The notes below the pieces were generated by a model. That model saw only the letters and a list, made by a program, of their open reading frames with translations. It was not told the DNA's origin and ran no database searches. 64,000 bases of DNA from Streptomyces ochraceiscleroticus (lineage in GTDB: Bacteria > Actinomycetota > Actinomycetes > Streptomycetales > Streptomycetaceae). Positions 49,026 through 57,345 of this stretch are shown piece after piece. The stretch lies in the NCBI RefSeq assembly GCF_000720485.1, contig NZ_JOAX01000006.1, positions 124,001-188,000 of the forward strand, in the 5' to 3' direction. The position numbers and the translations under genes were made by a program. Position 1 is the first letter of the stretch; the number at the start of each line of letters is the position of its first letter.

Positions 49026-49844
49026 TCAGCCGCCGGGCTTCCGCCCCCACGCCGAGATGAGCGGTGCCATCGTCAGGTCGAGTTCGCCGGAGGCGATGTT
49101 CGCGAGGTGGGTCTCGATCTCCTCGTCGGTGGCGAGGCCCGCCTCGGTCAGGCGGTCGCGGAGCTGCCGTACGGTCGCGTCCTCCAGGGCGGTGCAGGCC
49201 GGCGAGGTGATCGGGAAGTACGCGTCGGCCTCGACCTCGGTGAGGCCCGACTCGCGCAGCAGCCGCGGCAGGGTGCGGCCGAACGCCAGGTCCGCACCGC
49301 GCCGGGCGAGCAGTTCGCGGGAGCCGCGCCGCAGGCGGTTGGCCAGCCGCTGCGCGGGCCCGTACTCGTCCAGGCAGCTCAGCGGCTGCAACGCCGGGTC
49401 GGCGTCCTCCAGTACGAGCCGGCCGCCCGGCCGCAGCGCGCGCACCATCGCTTCGAGGGCGGCCGCGCGCTCGGGTACGTGCACGAGGACCAGCCGGGCG
49501 TGCACCAGGTCGAACGGCCCGGCCGGCGGCTCCTCCGTCCCCACGTCGTGGCGGGCGACCTCGTAGGCGGCGTCCGCCGGCATCCAGGAGGTGTCGATGT
49601 CGGTGGCCAGTACGCGGCCGGCCGGCCCGGTCCGCTCGGCCAGCCAGGCCGGGATGCCGGGGCTGCCGGCCCCCACCTCCCAGCAGTGCCAGCCCTCGGC
49701 CACGCCCACGGCCGTCAGGTGCCGGAAGGTGACCGGGTCGAAGAGCTCGGACAGCGCGTCGAAGCGCTGCCCTGCCTCGGACTGCTGGTTGTCGAGGAGG
49801 TATCCCTCTTGGTGCCCGTCGTTGTGTCCGTCGTTGTGCGCCAC
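49026..49844 (-). CDS. SAM-dependent methyltransferase
   Basis: A 272-residue class I methyltransferase. SAM-binding motif I is HCWEVGAGSPGIPAWLAER (54-72), motif II is VLATDID, and LRPGGRLVLEDADP is the post-II motif. The N-terminus is His/Asp-rich. The substrate is unknown. It is convergent with the hydrolase operon and divergent from the Rrf2 gene. Confidence 0.88.
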   Translation of the reverse strand: MAHNDGHNDGHQEGYLLDNQQSEAGQRFDALSELFDPVTFRHLTAVGVAEGWHCWEVGAGSPGIPAWLAERTGPAGRVLATDIDTSWMPADAAYEVARHDVGTEEPPAGPFDLVHARLVLVHVPERAAALEAMVRALRPGGRLVLEDADPALQPLSCLDEYGPAQRLANRLRRGSRELLARRGADLAFGRTLPRLLRESGLTEVEADAYFPITSPACTALEDATVRQLRDRLTEAGLATDEEIETHLANIASGELDLTMAPLISAWGRKPGG

Positions 49845-49913
49845 TGGGTGATCGTAGGACGCGGGACGTCTGACACGGGGCCCGGGCCGTCCGGCGCGCC
49901 CCCGGCCGTGCGG

Positions 49914-49919
49914 GATAAT
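49914..49919 (+). promoter_or_regulatory. -10 element positioned for a leaderless transcript
   Basis: GATAAT ends 6 nt before ATG 49926, and no ribosome site is present. Confidence 0.45.
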
Positions 49920-49925
49920 GCGGGT

Positions 49926-50384
49926 ATGCGCATCTCAGCCAGGGCGGACTACGCGGTACGGGCCGCACTGCAGCTCGCCGCATCCACCGACGACGGACCG
50001 CTGAAGGCCGAGGCCATCGCCGCCGCCCAGGAGATTCCGCACAAGTTCCTCGAAGGCATCCTGAACGACATGCGCCGCAGCGGGCTGGTCCGCAGCCAGC
50101 GCGGTGGCAACGGCGGTTACCGGCTGGCCAGGCCGGCCGAGGAGATCAGCATCGCGGAGGTGATCCGCGCGGTGGAGGGGCCGCTGGTGTCGGTGCGCGG
50201 CGTCCGGCCGCCGGAGCTGTCGTACACCGGGCCCGCCGAGTCGCTGCTGCCGCTCTGGGTCGCGCTGCGCGCCAACGTCCGCCAGATCCTGGACGGGGTC
50301 TCGCTGGCCGATGTCGCGTCGGCCCAACTCCCCCCGGAGGTCCTCGGGTTGACCGAGACTCCGGAGGCGTGGACGAATCCCTGA
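49926..50384 (+). CDS. Rrf2-family regulator lacking iron-sulfur cysteines
   Basis: A 152-residue winged-helix regulator. It opens MRISARADYAVRAALQLA, with the HTH and wing at IPHKFLEGILNDMRRSGLV and QRGGNGGYRL. It contains no cysteine at all, so it cannot hold the [2Fe-2S] cluster of IscR/NsrR relatives. It is closer to CymR, the sulfur-metabolism repressor of firmicutes. Neighbours (TauE exporter and DszC-like enzyme) support a sulfur role. It likely has a leaderless mRNA. Confidence 0.85.
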   Translation: MRISARADYAVRAALQLAASTDDGPLKAEAIAAAQEIPHKFLEGILNDMRRSGLVRSQRGGNGGYRLARPAEEISIAEVIRAVEGPLVSVRGVRPPELSYTGPAESLLPLWVALRANVRQILDGVSLADVASAQLPPEVLGLTETPEAWTNP

Positions 50385-50477
50385 GAGATGCCTTCACACC
50401 TGCTTTTTCTCGTATAGCGAGACGCGTTAGTCCGCATCCCGAACAGCCCCTTGCTGTCAAACTCTTTCGCACCCAGT

Positions 50478-50510
50478 ATTCCTATCAATCCAGTGGGAAA
50501 CATAGGGAAT
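50478..50510. promoter_or_regulatory. Inverted repeat upstream of tauE-like gene, CymR-box-like
   Basis: ATTCCTAT (50478-50485) and ATAGGGAAT (50502-50510) form imperfect inverted arms in an AT-rich island 14 bp before the start codon. They resemble the ATTCCTAT-type sites bound by CymR, and the adjacent Rrf2 protein is the obvious candidate binder. Confidence 0.5.
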
Positions 50511-50523
50511 CTGTGAGGTAGCC

Positions 50524-51486
50524 GTGCGTACGCTGATCCTGTTGGCCTTGGCCGGGCTCGGGGCCCAACTCGTGGACGGCAGCCTGGGCATGGCCTATGG
50601 CGTCACCTCCACCACCCTGCTGCTCGCCGTGGGCACCAACCCCGCGGCCGCGTCCGCCACCGTCCATCTCGCCGAGATCGGCACCACCCTCGCCTCGGGT
50701 GCGGCGCACTGGCGCTTCGGCAACGTCGACTGGCGGGTGGTGCTGAAGATCGGCATCCCCGGGGCCGTCGGCGCCTTCGCGGGCGCGACCTTCCTCTCCG
50801 CGCTCTCCACCGAGGTCGCGGAGCCGGTGATGGCGCTCGTCCTGCTGGGGCTCGGCCTGTACGTGCTGACCAGGTTCACCCTCTCCGGGCTGCCCACCGG
50901 CAACCTCGACAAGCCGCTGCGCAAGCGGTTCCTCTCCCCGCTCGGGCTGGTCGCGGGCTTCCTGGACGCCACCGGGGGCGGCGGCTGGGGGCCGGTCGGC
51001 ACGCCGGCGATCCTGGCCAGCGGCCGCCTGGAACCCCGTAAGGTCATCGGCTCCATCGACACCAGCGAGTTCCTGGTGGCGGTCGCCGCGAGCGTCGGCT
51101 TCTTCGTCGGTCTCGGCTCCGAGGGCGTCAACTGGCTCTGGGCGGTGGCCCTGCTGGCCGGCGGGCTCATCGCCGCCCCGATCGCCGCCTGGCTGGTCCG
51201 CCACGTACCGCCGCGCATCCTCGGCTCGGCGGTCGGCGGGATCATCGTGCTCACCAACATCCGCACCCTGCTGCGGAGCGACTGGCTCGCCGCCGGGGAC
51301 GCCGTCCAATGGACGGTCTACGGTCTGATCTACGCGCTGTGGGCGGCCGCCGTCGGGTACTCGTTCAAGGAGCACCGCCGCACCGCCTCGACCGCACCGC
51401 GGCCCGCGGCGGACGTGGCCGACGCGGCGGAAGCGGCGGAAGCGGCGGACGTCCGTCCCGCCGAGGCCGGTACGACGGGGCGGTGA
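50524..51486 (+). CDS. TauE/SafE-family sulfite/sulfonate exporter
   Basis: A 320-residue membrane protein with about eight helices. It has the paired TauE motifs near GLGAQLVDGSLGMAYGVTS and VAGFLDATGGGGWGPVGTP. The family moves sulfite, sulfonates or related anions. GTG 50524 follows GTGAGG. It overlaps the next gene by 4 nt and has an alanine-rich cytosolic tail. With the Rrf2 regulator and flavin enzyme it forms a sulfur-assimilation module. Confidence 0.9.
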   Translation: MRTLILLALAGLGAQLVDGSLGMAYGVTSTTLLLAVGTNPAAASATVHLAEIGTTLASGAAHWRFGNVDWRVVLKIGIPGAVGAFAGATFLSALSTEVAEPVMALVLLGLGLYVLTRFTLSGLPTGNLDKPLRKRFLSPLGLVAGFLDATGGGGWGPVGTPAILASGRLEPRKVIGSIDTSEFLVAVAASVGFFVGLGSEGVNWLWAVALLAGGLIAAPIAAWLVRHVPPRILGSAVGGIIVLTNIRTLLRSDWLAAGDAVQWTVYGLIYALWAAAVGYSFKEHRRTASTAPRPAADVADAAEAAEAADVRPAEAGTTGR

Positions 51487-52790
51487 CCGACTCGATGACT
51501 CCGTACCCCGCGGCCCGGTACGCCGCTGGGCCGCCGCCGGTCACCGGGCAGCAGGACGGCGACGGGATCTGGCCGCGCGCCGTCCGGGAACTCGCCGATG
51601 ACCTCGCCGTCGACGCGAGCGCCCGCGACCGGGCGGGCAAGCCGCCGTTCGAGGAGGTCTCCCGGCTGCGCGAGGCCGGCCTGCCGGGTTTCCTCGCGCC
51701 GCCCGGCCCGGAGGGGCGCGGCACCGACTGGGGTACCGCCTGCGCGGCCGTACGGGAGATCGCCGCGGCCGACAGTTCCCTCGCCGAACTCCTCGCCCGC
51801 CACTACGTGCTGTCCTGGGGCCCCCGGCTCTTCGGCGCGCCGGAGCACGCGGCCCGCGTCGAGTCCCGGGCGGCGCGCGAGCGCTGGCTCTGGGCCGGCA
51901 GCACCGAGGCGCCCGGCACGCCGGTTGGGGCAGGGCTGCTGCTCACGCCCGTCGGGAAGAAGGCGGGACGGAAGTACGTACTGAACGGTCAGCGTGCGCT
52001 CGCCGCGGGTGGGGGCGTCGCCGACCGGCTCCTGCTCTCCGCGGCGCATGCCGACAGTGGCGAGTCGGTGATCGTGGTCGTGGATCCGGTGTTCACCACC
52101 GTGTGTCCGGAGGCTCCCGAAGGGCGGCTCGGCCAGCGGCTCACCGGGGCGGCCACCGTGGGCCTCGAGGACGTGCCGGTGGCGGCCGCGCAGGTGCTCG
52201 GCACCGTCCCGGGGGACGAGTACACCGTCTCCCCCTACACCGCGCTCGCGCCGCTCGCCCTCCGCCTCATCCTGCTCCACGTCGGCCTGGGCAATGCCGA
52301 GGGCGCCCTGGCCGAGGCGCGGGACATCAGCCGGGTGGCACCCGGCGTCCATCCGTTCACCGACACCGGCAGCGGCGAGTACGCGACGGCGCCCGGCGAG
52401 GACCCCTATCTGCTGCTCGCTTACGGGGAGTTGGCGACCTCTGCGCACAGCGCGTCGTCCGTCGTCGGCCGCGCGACGGACGCGATGGCACAGGGTTTAC
52501 TGGCGGGCTCCGGGCTCGGCCCCGACGAACGCGCGGAGATCGCCTTCCTCGTGGCCGCCGCCGAGGCCGTCGCCACCGAGTCGGCGCTGCACATCACCAC
52601 GCGCGTCCTCGAACTCACCGCCGGGACCCAGGCCCCCTCCCCCGCGACCGACCCCGGCTTCGACCGCTTCTGGCGCAACGCCCGCGCCCTCACCACTCGT
52701 AGCTCCCCTGCCCACCGCCTCCGCGACATCGGCGCCCACTATCTCAACGGCGCACGCGATCTCATGTGGCCGCCCGCAGCGATTCGATGA
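51483..52790 (+). CDS. Acyl-CoA-dehydrogenase-fold monooxygenase, DszC/SfnB-like, with TTA codon
   Basis: A 435-residue protein of the ACAD superfamily. The C-terminal pattern FDRFWRNARALTTRSSPAHR then HYLNGARDLMWPP is that of flavin-dependent sulfur-compound monooxygenases (DszC, SfnB) rather than fatty-acid dehydrogenases. It likely oxidises an organosulfur compound with reduced flavin from elsewhere. GTG 51483 overlaps the exporter stop. Codon 339 is TTA (52497-52499), unusual in this genome and suggestive of bldA control. The final 29 bp overlap the convergent phosphoribosyltransferase gene. Confidence 0.83.
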   Translation: MTDSMTPYPAARYAAGPPPVTGQQDGDGIWPRAVRELADDLAVDASARDRAGKPPFEEVSRLREAGLPGFLAPPGPEGRGTDWGTACAAVREIAAADSSLAELLARHYVLSWGPRLFGAPEHAARVESRAARERWLWAGSTEAPGTPVGAGLLLTPVGKKAGRKYVLNGQRALAAGGGVADRLLLSAAHADSGESVIVVVDPVFTTVCPEAPEGRLGQRLTGAATVGLEDVPVAAAQVLGTVPGDEYTVSPYTALAPLALRLILLHVGLGNAEGALAEARDISRVAPGVHPFTDTGSGEYATAPGEDPYLLLAYGELATSAHSASSVVGRATDAMAQGLLAGSGLGPDERAEIAFLVAAAEAVATESALHITTRVLELTAGTQAPSPATDPGFDRFWRNARALTTRSSPAHRLRDIGAHYLNGARDLMWPPAAIR

Positions 52791-53415
52791 CATGCTCGTC
52801 GGAGACCTGGGTGAAGTCCTCGTACCACTCGCCGACCGCGCGGAAGTCCGGTGGCCTGCTCAGGCAGACGACGTCGTCGGCCTCCTGGCCCAGCGCTGCG
52901 GCCGTGGTCGGGGAGGCGACCGGTACGGCGAGGACGACGCGGGCGGGGCCGCGGCGGCGCAAGTTGCGCAGCGCGGCCGTGGCCGTCATGCCGGTGGCCA
53001 GGCCGTCGTCGACGAGGATCACCGTGCGGCCGGTGAGGACGAGTTCGGGGCGTTTGCCGCGGTAGAGGTCCTCGCGGCGGTGCAGTTCGGTGCGCTCGCG
53101 GGCGACGTCGGCGGCCAGCTCGTCCTCGGCCAGGCCGAGGAACTGCAGGGCACGGCGGTCGAAGACCGGGGGGTCCTCGCCGGCGAGGGCGCCGACGGCC
53201 AGTTCGGGCTGGCCCGGGGCGCCGATCTTGCGGGCGATGAAGACGTCCAGCGGCGCGCCCAGTTCGCGGGCGATCTCGGCGGCGACGGGCACCCCGCCGC
53301 GCGGCAGGGCCAGTACGAGGGGCCCGTCCGGCGCGTCGGGCCCCGCCGCCGTGAGGTGCTGCCGCAGCCGCTGCGCGAGCTGCCGGCCGGCGTCTCTTCG
53401 GTCCGTGAAGCGCAT
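52762..53415 (-). CDS. Phosphoribosyltransferase family protein
   Basis: A 217-residue type I PRTase-fold protein. The PRPP loop is VILVDDGLATGMTATAAL, preceded by the N-terminal strand VLALPRGGVPVAAEIA. It differs from known purine and pyrimidine salvage enzymes and belongs to a family often found beside erythromycin-esterase genes. ATG 53415 is preferred over GTG 53433 because AAGGAG lies 6 nt upstream. It is the last gene of a three-gene operon. Confidence 0.88.
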   Translation of the reverse strand: MRFTDRRDAGRQLAQRLRQHLTAAGPDAPDGPLVLALPRGGVPVAAEIARELGAPLDVFIARKIGAPGQPELAVGALAGEDPPVFDRRALQFLGLAEDELAADVARERTELHRREDLYRGKRPELVLTGRTVILVDDGLATGMTATAALRNLRRRGPARVVLAVPVASPTTAAALGQEADDVVCLSRPPDFRAVGEWYEDFTQVSDEHVIESLRAAT

Positions 53416-53476
53416 GGCTGTCTCCTTGGCCACGAAGGCGGTCGGGAAGGCGGTCGGAACGATGGATGGCGAGCGG

Positions 53477-54829
53477 TCATTGGCCGGTGGGCCAGGTTTC
53501 CTCCTCGCCCGTGTCGGCCGGGTGCTGCCGGGGCAGCGGCGTGAGCGCCCGGGTGGTGTCCAGGAAGAGGAACGCGTCGTACCGCTCGTCGAGCACGGTC
53601 GGGACGTAGTTGCCCCATTTCTCGCGCTCCGGGCGGTAGACGACGCCGATGGCCCGGTGGTCGCGCGGCATCCGCGTCCAGTGGCCGGGGCCCGCGGCCG
53701 GCTGTGCGCCGGGGGTGCCGGGCGACGGGGTCAGCAGGAAGAGCGCCGCGCCGCCGGGCAGGGCCCGGTGCAGCAGTTCCTCGGTGCTGCCGGGCCGGGC
53801 GGCCGGCACCTGCATGGTCTGCGGCGGGGCGCCCCAGCTCTCGCCCGCCGTCACCGTGCCCTCGTAGGACCCGAATCCGATGAGGACCACTCCGTCGGCC
53901 GCGTGCCGTTCGCGGACCAACTGCCCGACATTGACCAGCCCCGCCTCGGCCATGTCGGTGGCGCGGGCGTCCCCGACGTGTGTGTTGTGCTCCCACACCA
54001 CCGCCTTGGCGTGCGGGCCGTGATGGTCCATCAGGCGGTCGAGGGTGTCCGCCATGTGGTGGTCGCGCACGTTCCAAGAGTCGGGTCCGCCGCGCACCAT
54101 CGCCCGGTAGTACCGTTCCGCCCCGGCCAGTACCTCGGCGTTCTGCCGGGCCGCGAGGTCGGCCAGGCTCCCGTCGGTGGCCGTCGCCTGCTGCGCCCGT
54201 TCGCGGACCGCGACCAGCAGCCGGATCACCTCGGGCTCGCAGCCGCTGGGCACCAGGCGCGTGGCCAGCGCGTAGCTCTGCGGGTCCTCGTCGTACGGCT
54301 CGAAGCAGCGGTACGCCTCCAGGGCCTGATCCACCCGACCGGGGTCGTGCTCCCGCAGATGGTCCAGTACGGCCTCCAGGGACTCCCACAGGCTGTAGAC
54401 GTCCAGTCCGTAAAAGCCGACGCGCCGGTCCGGGGGCAGCTCTTCGTTGTGGGCGTGCAGCCAGCGGGCGAAGCGGGCCACGTCGGTGTTGGCCCACATC
54501 CAGGCCGGCCAGCGGCGGAAGTCCGCCAGCGCGTCGGCCGGGTCGGCGGGCGCGCCGGGCGCTCCGGTGACCGAGCAGTGCACGTCCTGGCAGTCCGGCC
54601 AGTCGCCCTCCACCGCGACGAAGGAGAACCCCTTCTCGGTGATCAGCCGGCGGGTCAGCTCGGCGCGCCAGTGGTAGAACTCGGCCGTACCGTGCGACGC
54701 CTCGCCCACCAGGACGTACCGGGCGTCGCCGATCCGCTCCAGCAGCGGGTCCAGCGACTGCGGGCCGGTCAGCGGCCGGGCGCGGGCGGTGATCTCCGCG
54801 AGATCCGCGGAGTCGGCCGCGGCCGTCAC
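53477..54829 (-). CDS. Erythromycin esterase family protein
   Basis: A 450-residue protein of the erythromycin esterase/succinoglycan biosynthesis family. It has YVLVGEASHGTAEFYHWRAE (active-site Glu/His region), FSFVAVEGDWPD and VVWEHNTHVGDARA. Family members hydrolyse the macrolactone of erythromycin, but most actinomycete members have no proven substrate. GTG 54829 overlaps the stop of the upstream hydrolase gene (GTGA). Confidence 0.88.
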   Translation of the reverse strand: MTAAADSADLAEITARARPLTGPQSLDPLLERIGDARYVLVGEASHGTAEFYHWRAELTRRLITEKGFSFVAVEGDWPDCQDVHCSVTGAPGAPADPADALADFRRWPAWMWANTDVARFARWLHAHNEELPPDRRVGFYGLDVYSLWESLEAVLDHLREHDPGRVDQALEAYRCFEPYDEDPQSYALATRLVPSGCEPEVIRLLVAVRERAQQATATDGSLADLAARQNAEVLAGAERYYRAMVRGGPDSWNVRDHHMADTLDRLMDHHGPHAKAVVWEHNTHVGDARATDMAEAGLVNVGQLVRERHAADGVVLIGFGSYEGTVTAGESWGAPPQTMQVPAARPGSTEELLHRALPGGAALFLLTPSPGTPGAQPAAGPGHWTRMPRDHRAIGVVYRPEREKWGNYVPTVLDERYDAFLFLDTTRALTPLPRQHPADTGEEETWPTGQ

Positions 54830-55500
54830 TGCGCGCCCTCCTCCCCGTGCGGCGGCTCTCCGGGCGCGAGGAACCAGTCCCGGGCCGCGACGGCGACCTG
54901 GTCCAGGGCGCCGGATTCGGGGAAGAGGTGGGTGGCGCCGGGGACCACGTGGGTGTGGCACGGCGCCGTCAGCTCGGCGGCGGCCTGCCGGTTCAGGTCC
55001 AGTACGGATTCGTCGTGGCCGCCCACGATCAGCAGGACGGGGGCGCGGACCTGTCGCAGTGCGTCGCCCGCGAGGTCGGGGCGCCCGCCGCGGGAGACGA
55101 CGGAGGCCACCCGTTCGGGGCGGGCGGCGGCGGCCACCAGGGCTGCGGCCGATCCGGTACTGGCGCCGAAGAGGTGCGGCCGCAGCCGCTCGGTGACCGG
55201 CTGGGTGCCGAGCCAGTCGACCACCGCGACCACCCGCTCGCCGAGCAGGGGGATGTCGAAGCGGTGCTCGCGGGTCTCCTCGTCGACCCGGTCCTCCTCT
55301 TCCGTCAGCAGGTCCATCAGCAGGGTGCCGAGGCCGGACGCCTCCAGGTAGGCGGCGACGCCACGGTTGCGCGGGCTGTGCCGGGAACTCCCGCTGCCGT
55401 GCGCGAAGACGACCACCGCGTGGGCCGGTTCGGGTACCCGCAGGTCGCCCGTCAGGGAGACGCCGCCGGCCGGTACGGACACCGTTTCTTCAAAGGTCAT
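54826..55500 (-). CDS. Dienelactone-hydrolase-like alpha/beta hydrolase
   Basis: A 224-residue alpha/beta hydrolase. Oxyanion VVVFAHGSGSSRHSPRNRGVA, nucleophile elbow FGASTGSAAAL (Ser), acid in VGGHDESVLDLN and His in PGATHLFPESGAL. ATG 55500 begins the first gene of an operon with the erythromycin-esterase-like and phosphoribosyltransferase genes, an arrangement repeated in other actinomycetes. Substrate is unknown. Confidence 0.88.
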   Translation of the reverse strand: MTFEETVSVPAGGVSLTGDLRVPEPAHAVVVFAHGSGSSRHSPRNRGVAAYLEASGLGTLLMDLLTEEEDRVDEETREHRFDIPLLGERVVAVVDWLGTQPVTERLRPHLFGASTGSAAALVAAAARPERVASVVSRGGRPDLAGDALRQVRAPVLLIVGGHDESVLDLNRQAAAELTAPCHTHVVPGATHLFPESGALDQVAVAARDWFLAPGEPPHGEEGAQ

Positions 55501-55701
55501 CGGACTGTCTTCCGCTCTCTCGCTTGCGTGCTCTCGCCTGCGGACACGGGTAGCCCTCCACGGAAGATCGTACGCTTCCCGGCGAAGCGGGCAAATGAAC
55601 CGCCCTGGACCGGGCGGTGCCGGGGGTCTTGTCAGCGCCGGTGGTATGGACCACTCTGGCTGCCGTCCCGCGCCCCGATCATGAGATCCCGAGGTGTTGC
55701 C

Positions 55702-56910
55702 ATGAGTGACCGCATGCCGGAGTCGGAGAACGGGTCCGCGGGGCGGCTCCGCCGCCGCGGCTTCCTCGGTGCGCTGGCGGCGGGGGCGGCGGCCGCTGGG
55801 CCGGGGGCCGCGAGCGCCGTACGGGCCGTCGGCGCGGCGGGCCCCGGGCGCCCCCGCCCTGTCGCGCTCCGGCCGCTGTTCCTCGGCACGTACACCTCCC
55901 AGCCGGGCGGCGGCAGCGGTGTGGGGCTGGCGGCGTACCACCCGGTGACCGGCGAGATCACCGGCACCGGCGTGCTCACCGGCGTCGCCGACCCCTCCTA
56001 CCTGACCCTCTCCCCCGACCGGCGGACCCTGTACGCGGTCCAGGAGAACGCGGAGGGCGCGGTCACCGCCGTCCGGCTCGCCGCCGACGGCGCGCACCAC
56101 GTACTGGGCAGCCGCTCCACCGGCGGCGCGGGCCCCTGCCATCTGTCGGTACATCCGAGCGGCCGCTGGCTGCTGAGCGCCAACTACCTCTCCGGCAGCG
56201 TCGCCGTGCACCCCGTCGACCCGGCGACGGGCGCGCTCGGCGAGCGCACCGACCTCGTGACGCACTCCGCGCCGCCGCCCGGTCCCGGGCAGGACGGGCC
56301 GCACGCGCACCAGATCGTCACCAGCCCCGACGGCGGCCATGTGCTAGCCGTCGACCTGGGCAACGACACCGTCTACAGCTACCGGCTGGACCCGCTCGCG
56401 GGCACCCTGCGCCAGGTGTCCGCCGCGGCGCTGCGCCCCGGCGCCGGTCCGCGCCACCTCACCTTCCACCCCGGCGGCCGCTACGCCTACCTCGCGAACG
56501 AGCTGGACAACACGGCGGTGGTGTGTGCGTACGATCCCGCCACCGGCCGGCTCACGCCCGGCGCCCCGCAGCCCACTGGCACCGGCCCCGGCCCCGGCAC
56601 CAGTTACCCGGCCCAGTTCCTGGTCACCCCCGACGGCCGGTTCGCCTGTCTGGCCAACCGCGGTCACAACAGTCTGACCCGGTACGCCGTCGAGGACCGC
56701 GGCGCCCGGCTGCGGCTGCTGGACACCGTGCCGGCCGGCGGCGACTTCCCGCGCCACATTGCCTTCTCGCCGGACCACCGGCTGCTGTTCGCGGGGAACC
56801 AGCGCTCGAATACGGTCACGGTGTTCCGCGTCGACCCGCGCTCGGGCGAACTACGGCCCACCGGGGAGCCGTTCGAGGCGCCGATGCCGGTGTGCGTACT
56901 GCCGCTGTAG
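55702..56910 (+). CDS. Tat-exported lactonase (beta-propeller, YbhE type)
   Basis: A 402-residue secreted protein. Tat signal RLRRRGFLGALAAGAAAAG (residues 15-33), then a seven-bladed propeller of the 6-phosphogluconolactonase/YbhE family. Repeated units include LTLSPDRRTLYAVQE, LSVHPSGRWLLSANY, LTFHPGGRYAYLANE and IAFSPDHRLLFAGN. Export argues for an extracellular lactone or muconolactone substrate. ATG 55702 follows GAGGT; ATG 55681 is an in-frame alternative. A 16-bp perfect hairpin ends the gene. Confidence 0.88.
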   Translation: MSDRMPESENGSAGRLRRRGFLGALAAGAAAAGPGAASAVRAVGAAGPGRPRPVALRPLFLGTYTSQPGGGSGVGLAAYHPVTGEITGTGVLTGVADPSYLTLSPDRRTLYAVQENAEGAVTAVRLAADGAHHVLGSRSTGGAGPCHLSVHPSGRWLLSANYLSGSVAVHPVDPATGALGERTDLVTHSAPPPGPGQDGPHAHQIVTSPDGGHVLAVDLGNDTVYSYRLDPLAGTLRQVSAAALRPGAGPRHLTFHPGGRYAYLANELDNTAVVCAYDPATGRLTPGAPQPTGTGPGPGTSYPAQFLVTPDGRFACLANRGHNSLTRYAVEDRGARLRLLDTVPAGGDFPRHIAFSPDHRLLFAGNQRSNTVTVFRVDPRSGELRPTGEPFEAPMPVCVLPL

Positions 56911-56915
56911 GAGCG

Positions 56916-56951
56916 GTGTCGGGCGGTGCTCCGCAGAGCACCGCCCGACAC
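56916..56951. terminator. Bidirectional terminator, 16-bp perfect stem
   Basis: GTGTCGGGCGGTGCTC, loop CGCA, and the exact complement, between the convergent lactonase and small helical protein genes. Confidence 0.8.
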
Positions 56952-56983
56952 CCTCGTCGTCAGTCCGGCCGTCAGTCCGGTCG

Positions 56984-57217
56984 TCAGTCGCCGAGCCGGC
57001 TGCGGAGCAGTTGCTTGCCCAGTTCGGCGCCCTTGCGGCTGTCGGCCTGGGCCTTGCGGAACAGTTCCGCGAGCTCGGTGTCCTTCTCCCGGTCCGCGTC
57101 CTGGATGTACGTCTCCATCCGCAGGGCGTTGTTCAGGCACGTCTCGGTGAACCAGAGCAGGTTGTAGTTCTTGTCCTTGGTGCCGGTGACGTCGCTGCTT
57201 TCCTTGCTGCTGGTCAT
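56984..57217 (-). CDS. Small helical protein, function unknown
   Basis: A 77-residue charged protein, probably a helical hairpin (FTETCLNNALRMETYIQDAD, then KDTELAELFRKAQADSRKGA). ATG 57217 is chosen because GGAGG lies 8 nt upstream; an upstream frame to 57349 is unlikely. The pattern resembles four-helix ferritin-like or Dps-like fragments, but no ligand residues can be argued. It stands alone downstream of the molybdate transport genes. Confidence 0.65.
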   Translation of the reverse strand: MTSSKESSDVTGTKDKNYNLLWFTETCLNNALRMETYIQDADREKDTELAELFRKAQADSRKGAELGKQLLRSRLGD

Positions 57218-57345
57218 GTGACCGACCTCCAGCTCGTGGACACTCGTGGACAGGAGCCGCCGCTCGGGCCGGCGGCGCCCGTTGCGGGTTTCCGCTGCCG
57301 TCCGGTCCAAACGCCGCATGAAACGCCGCCGGACATGACGGTGCG

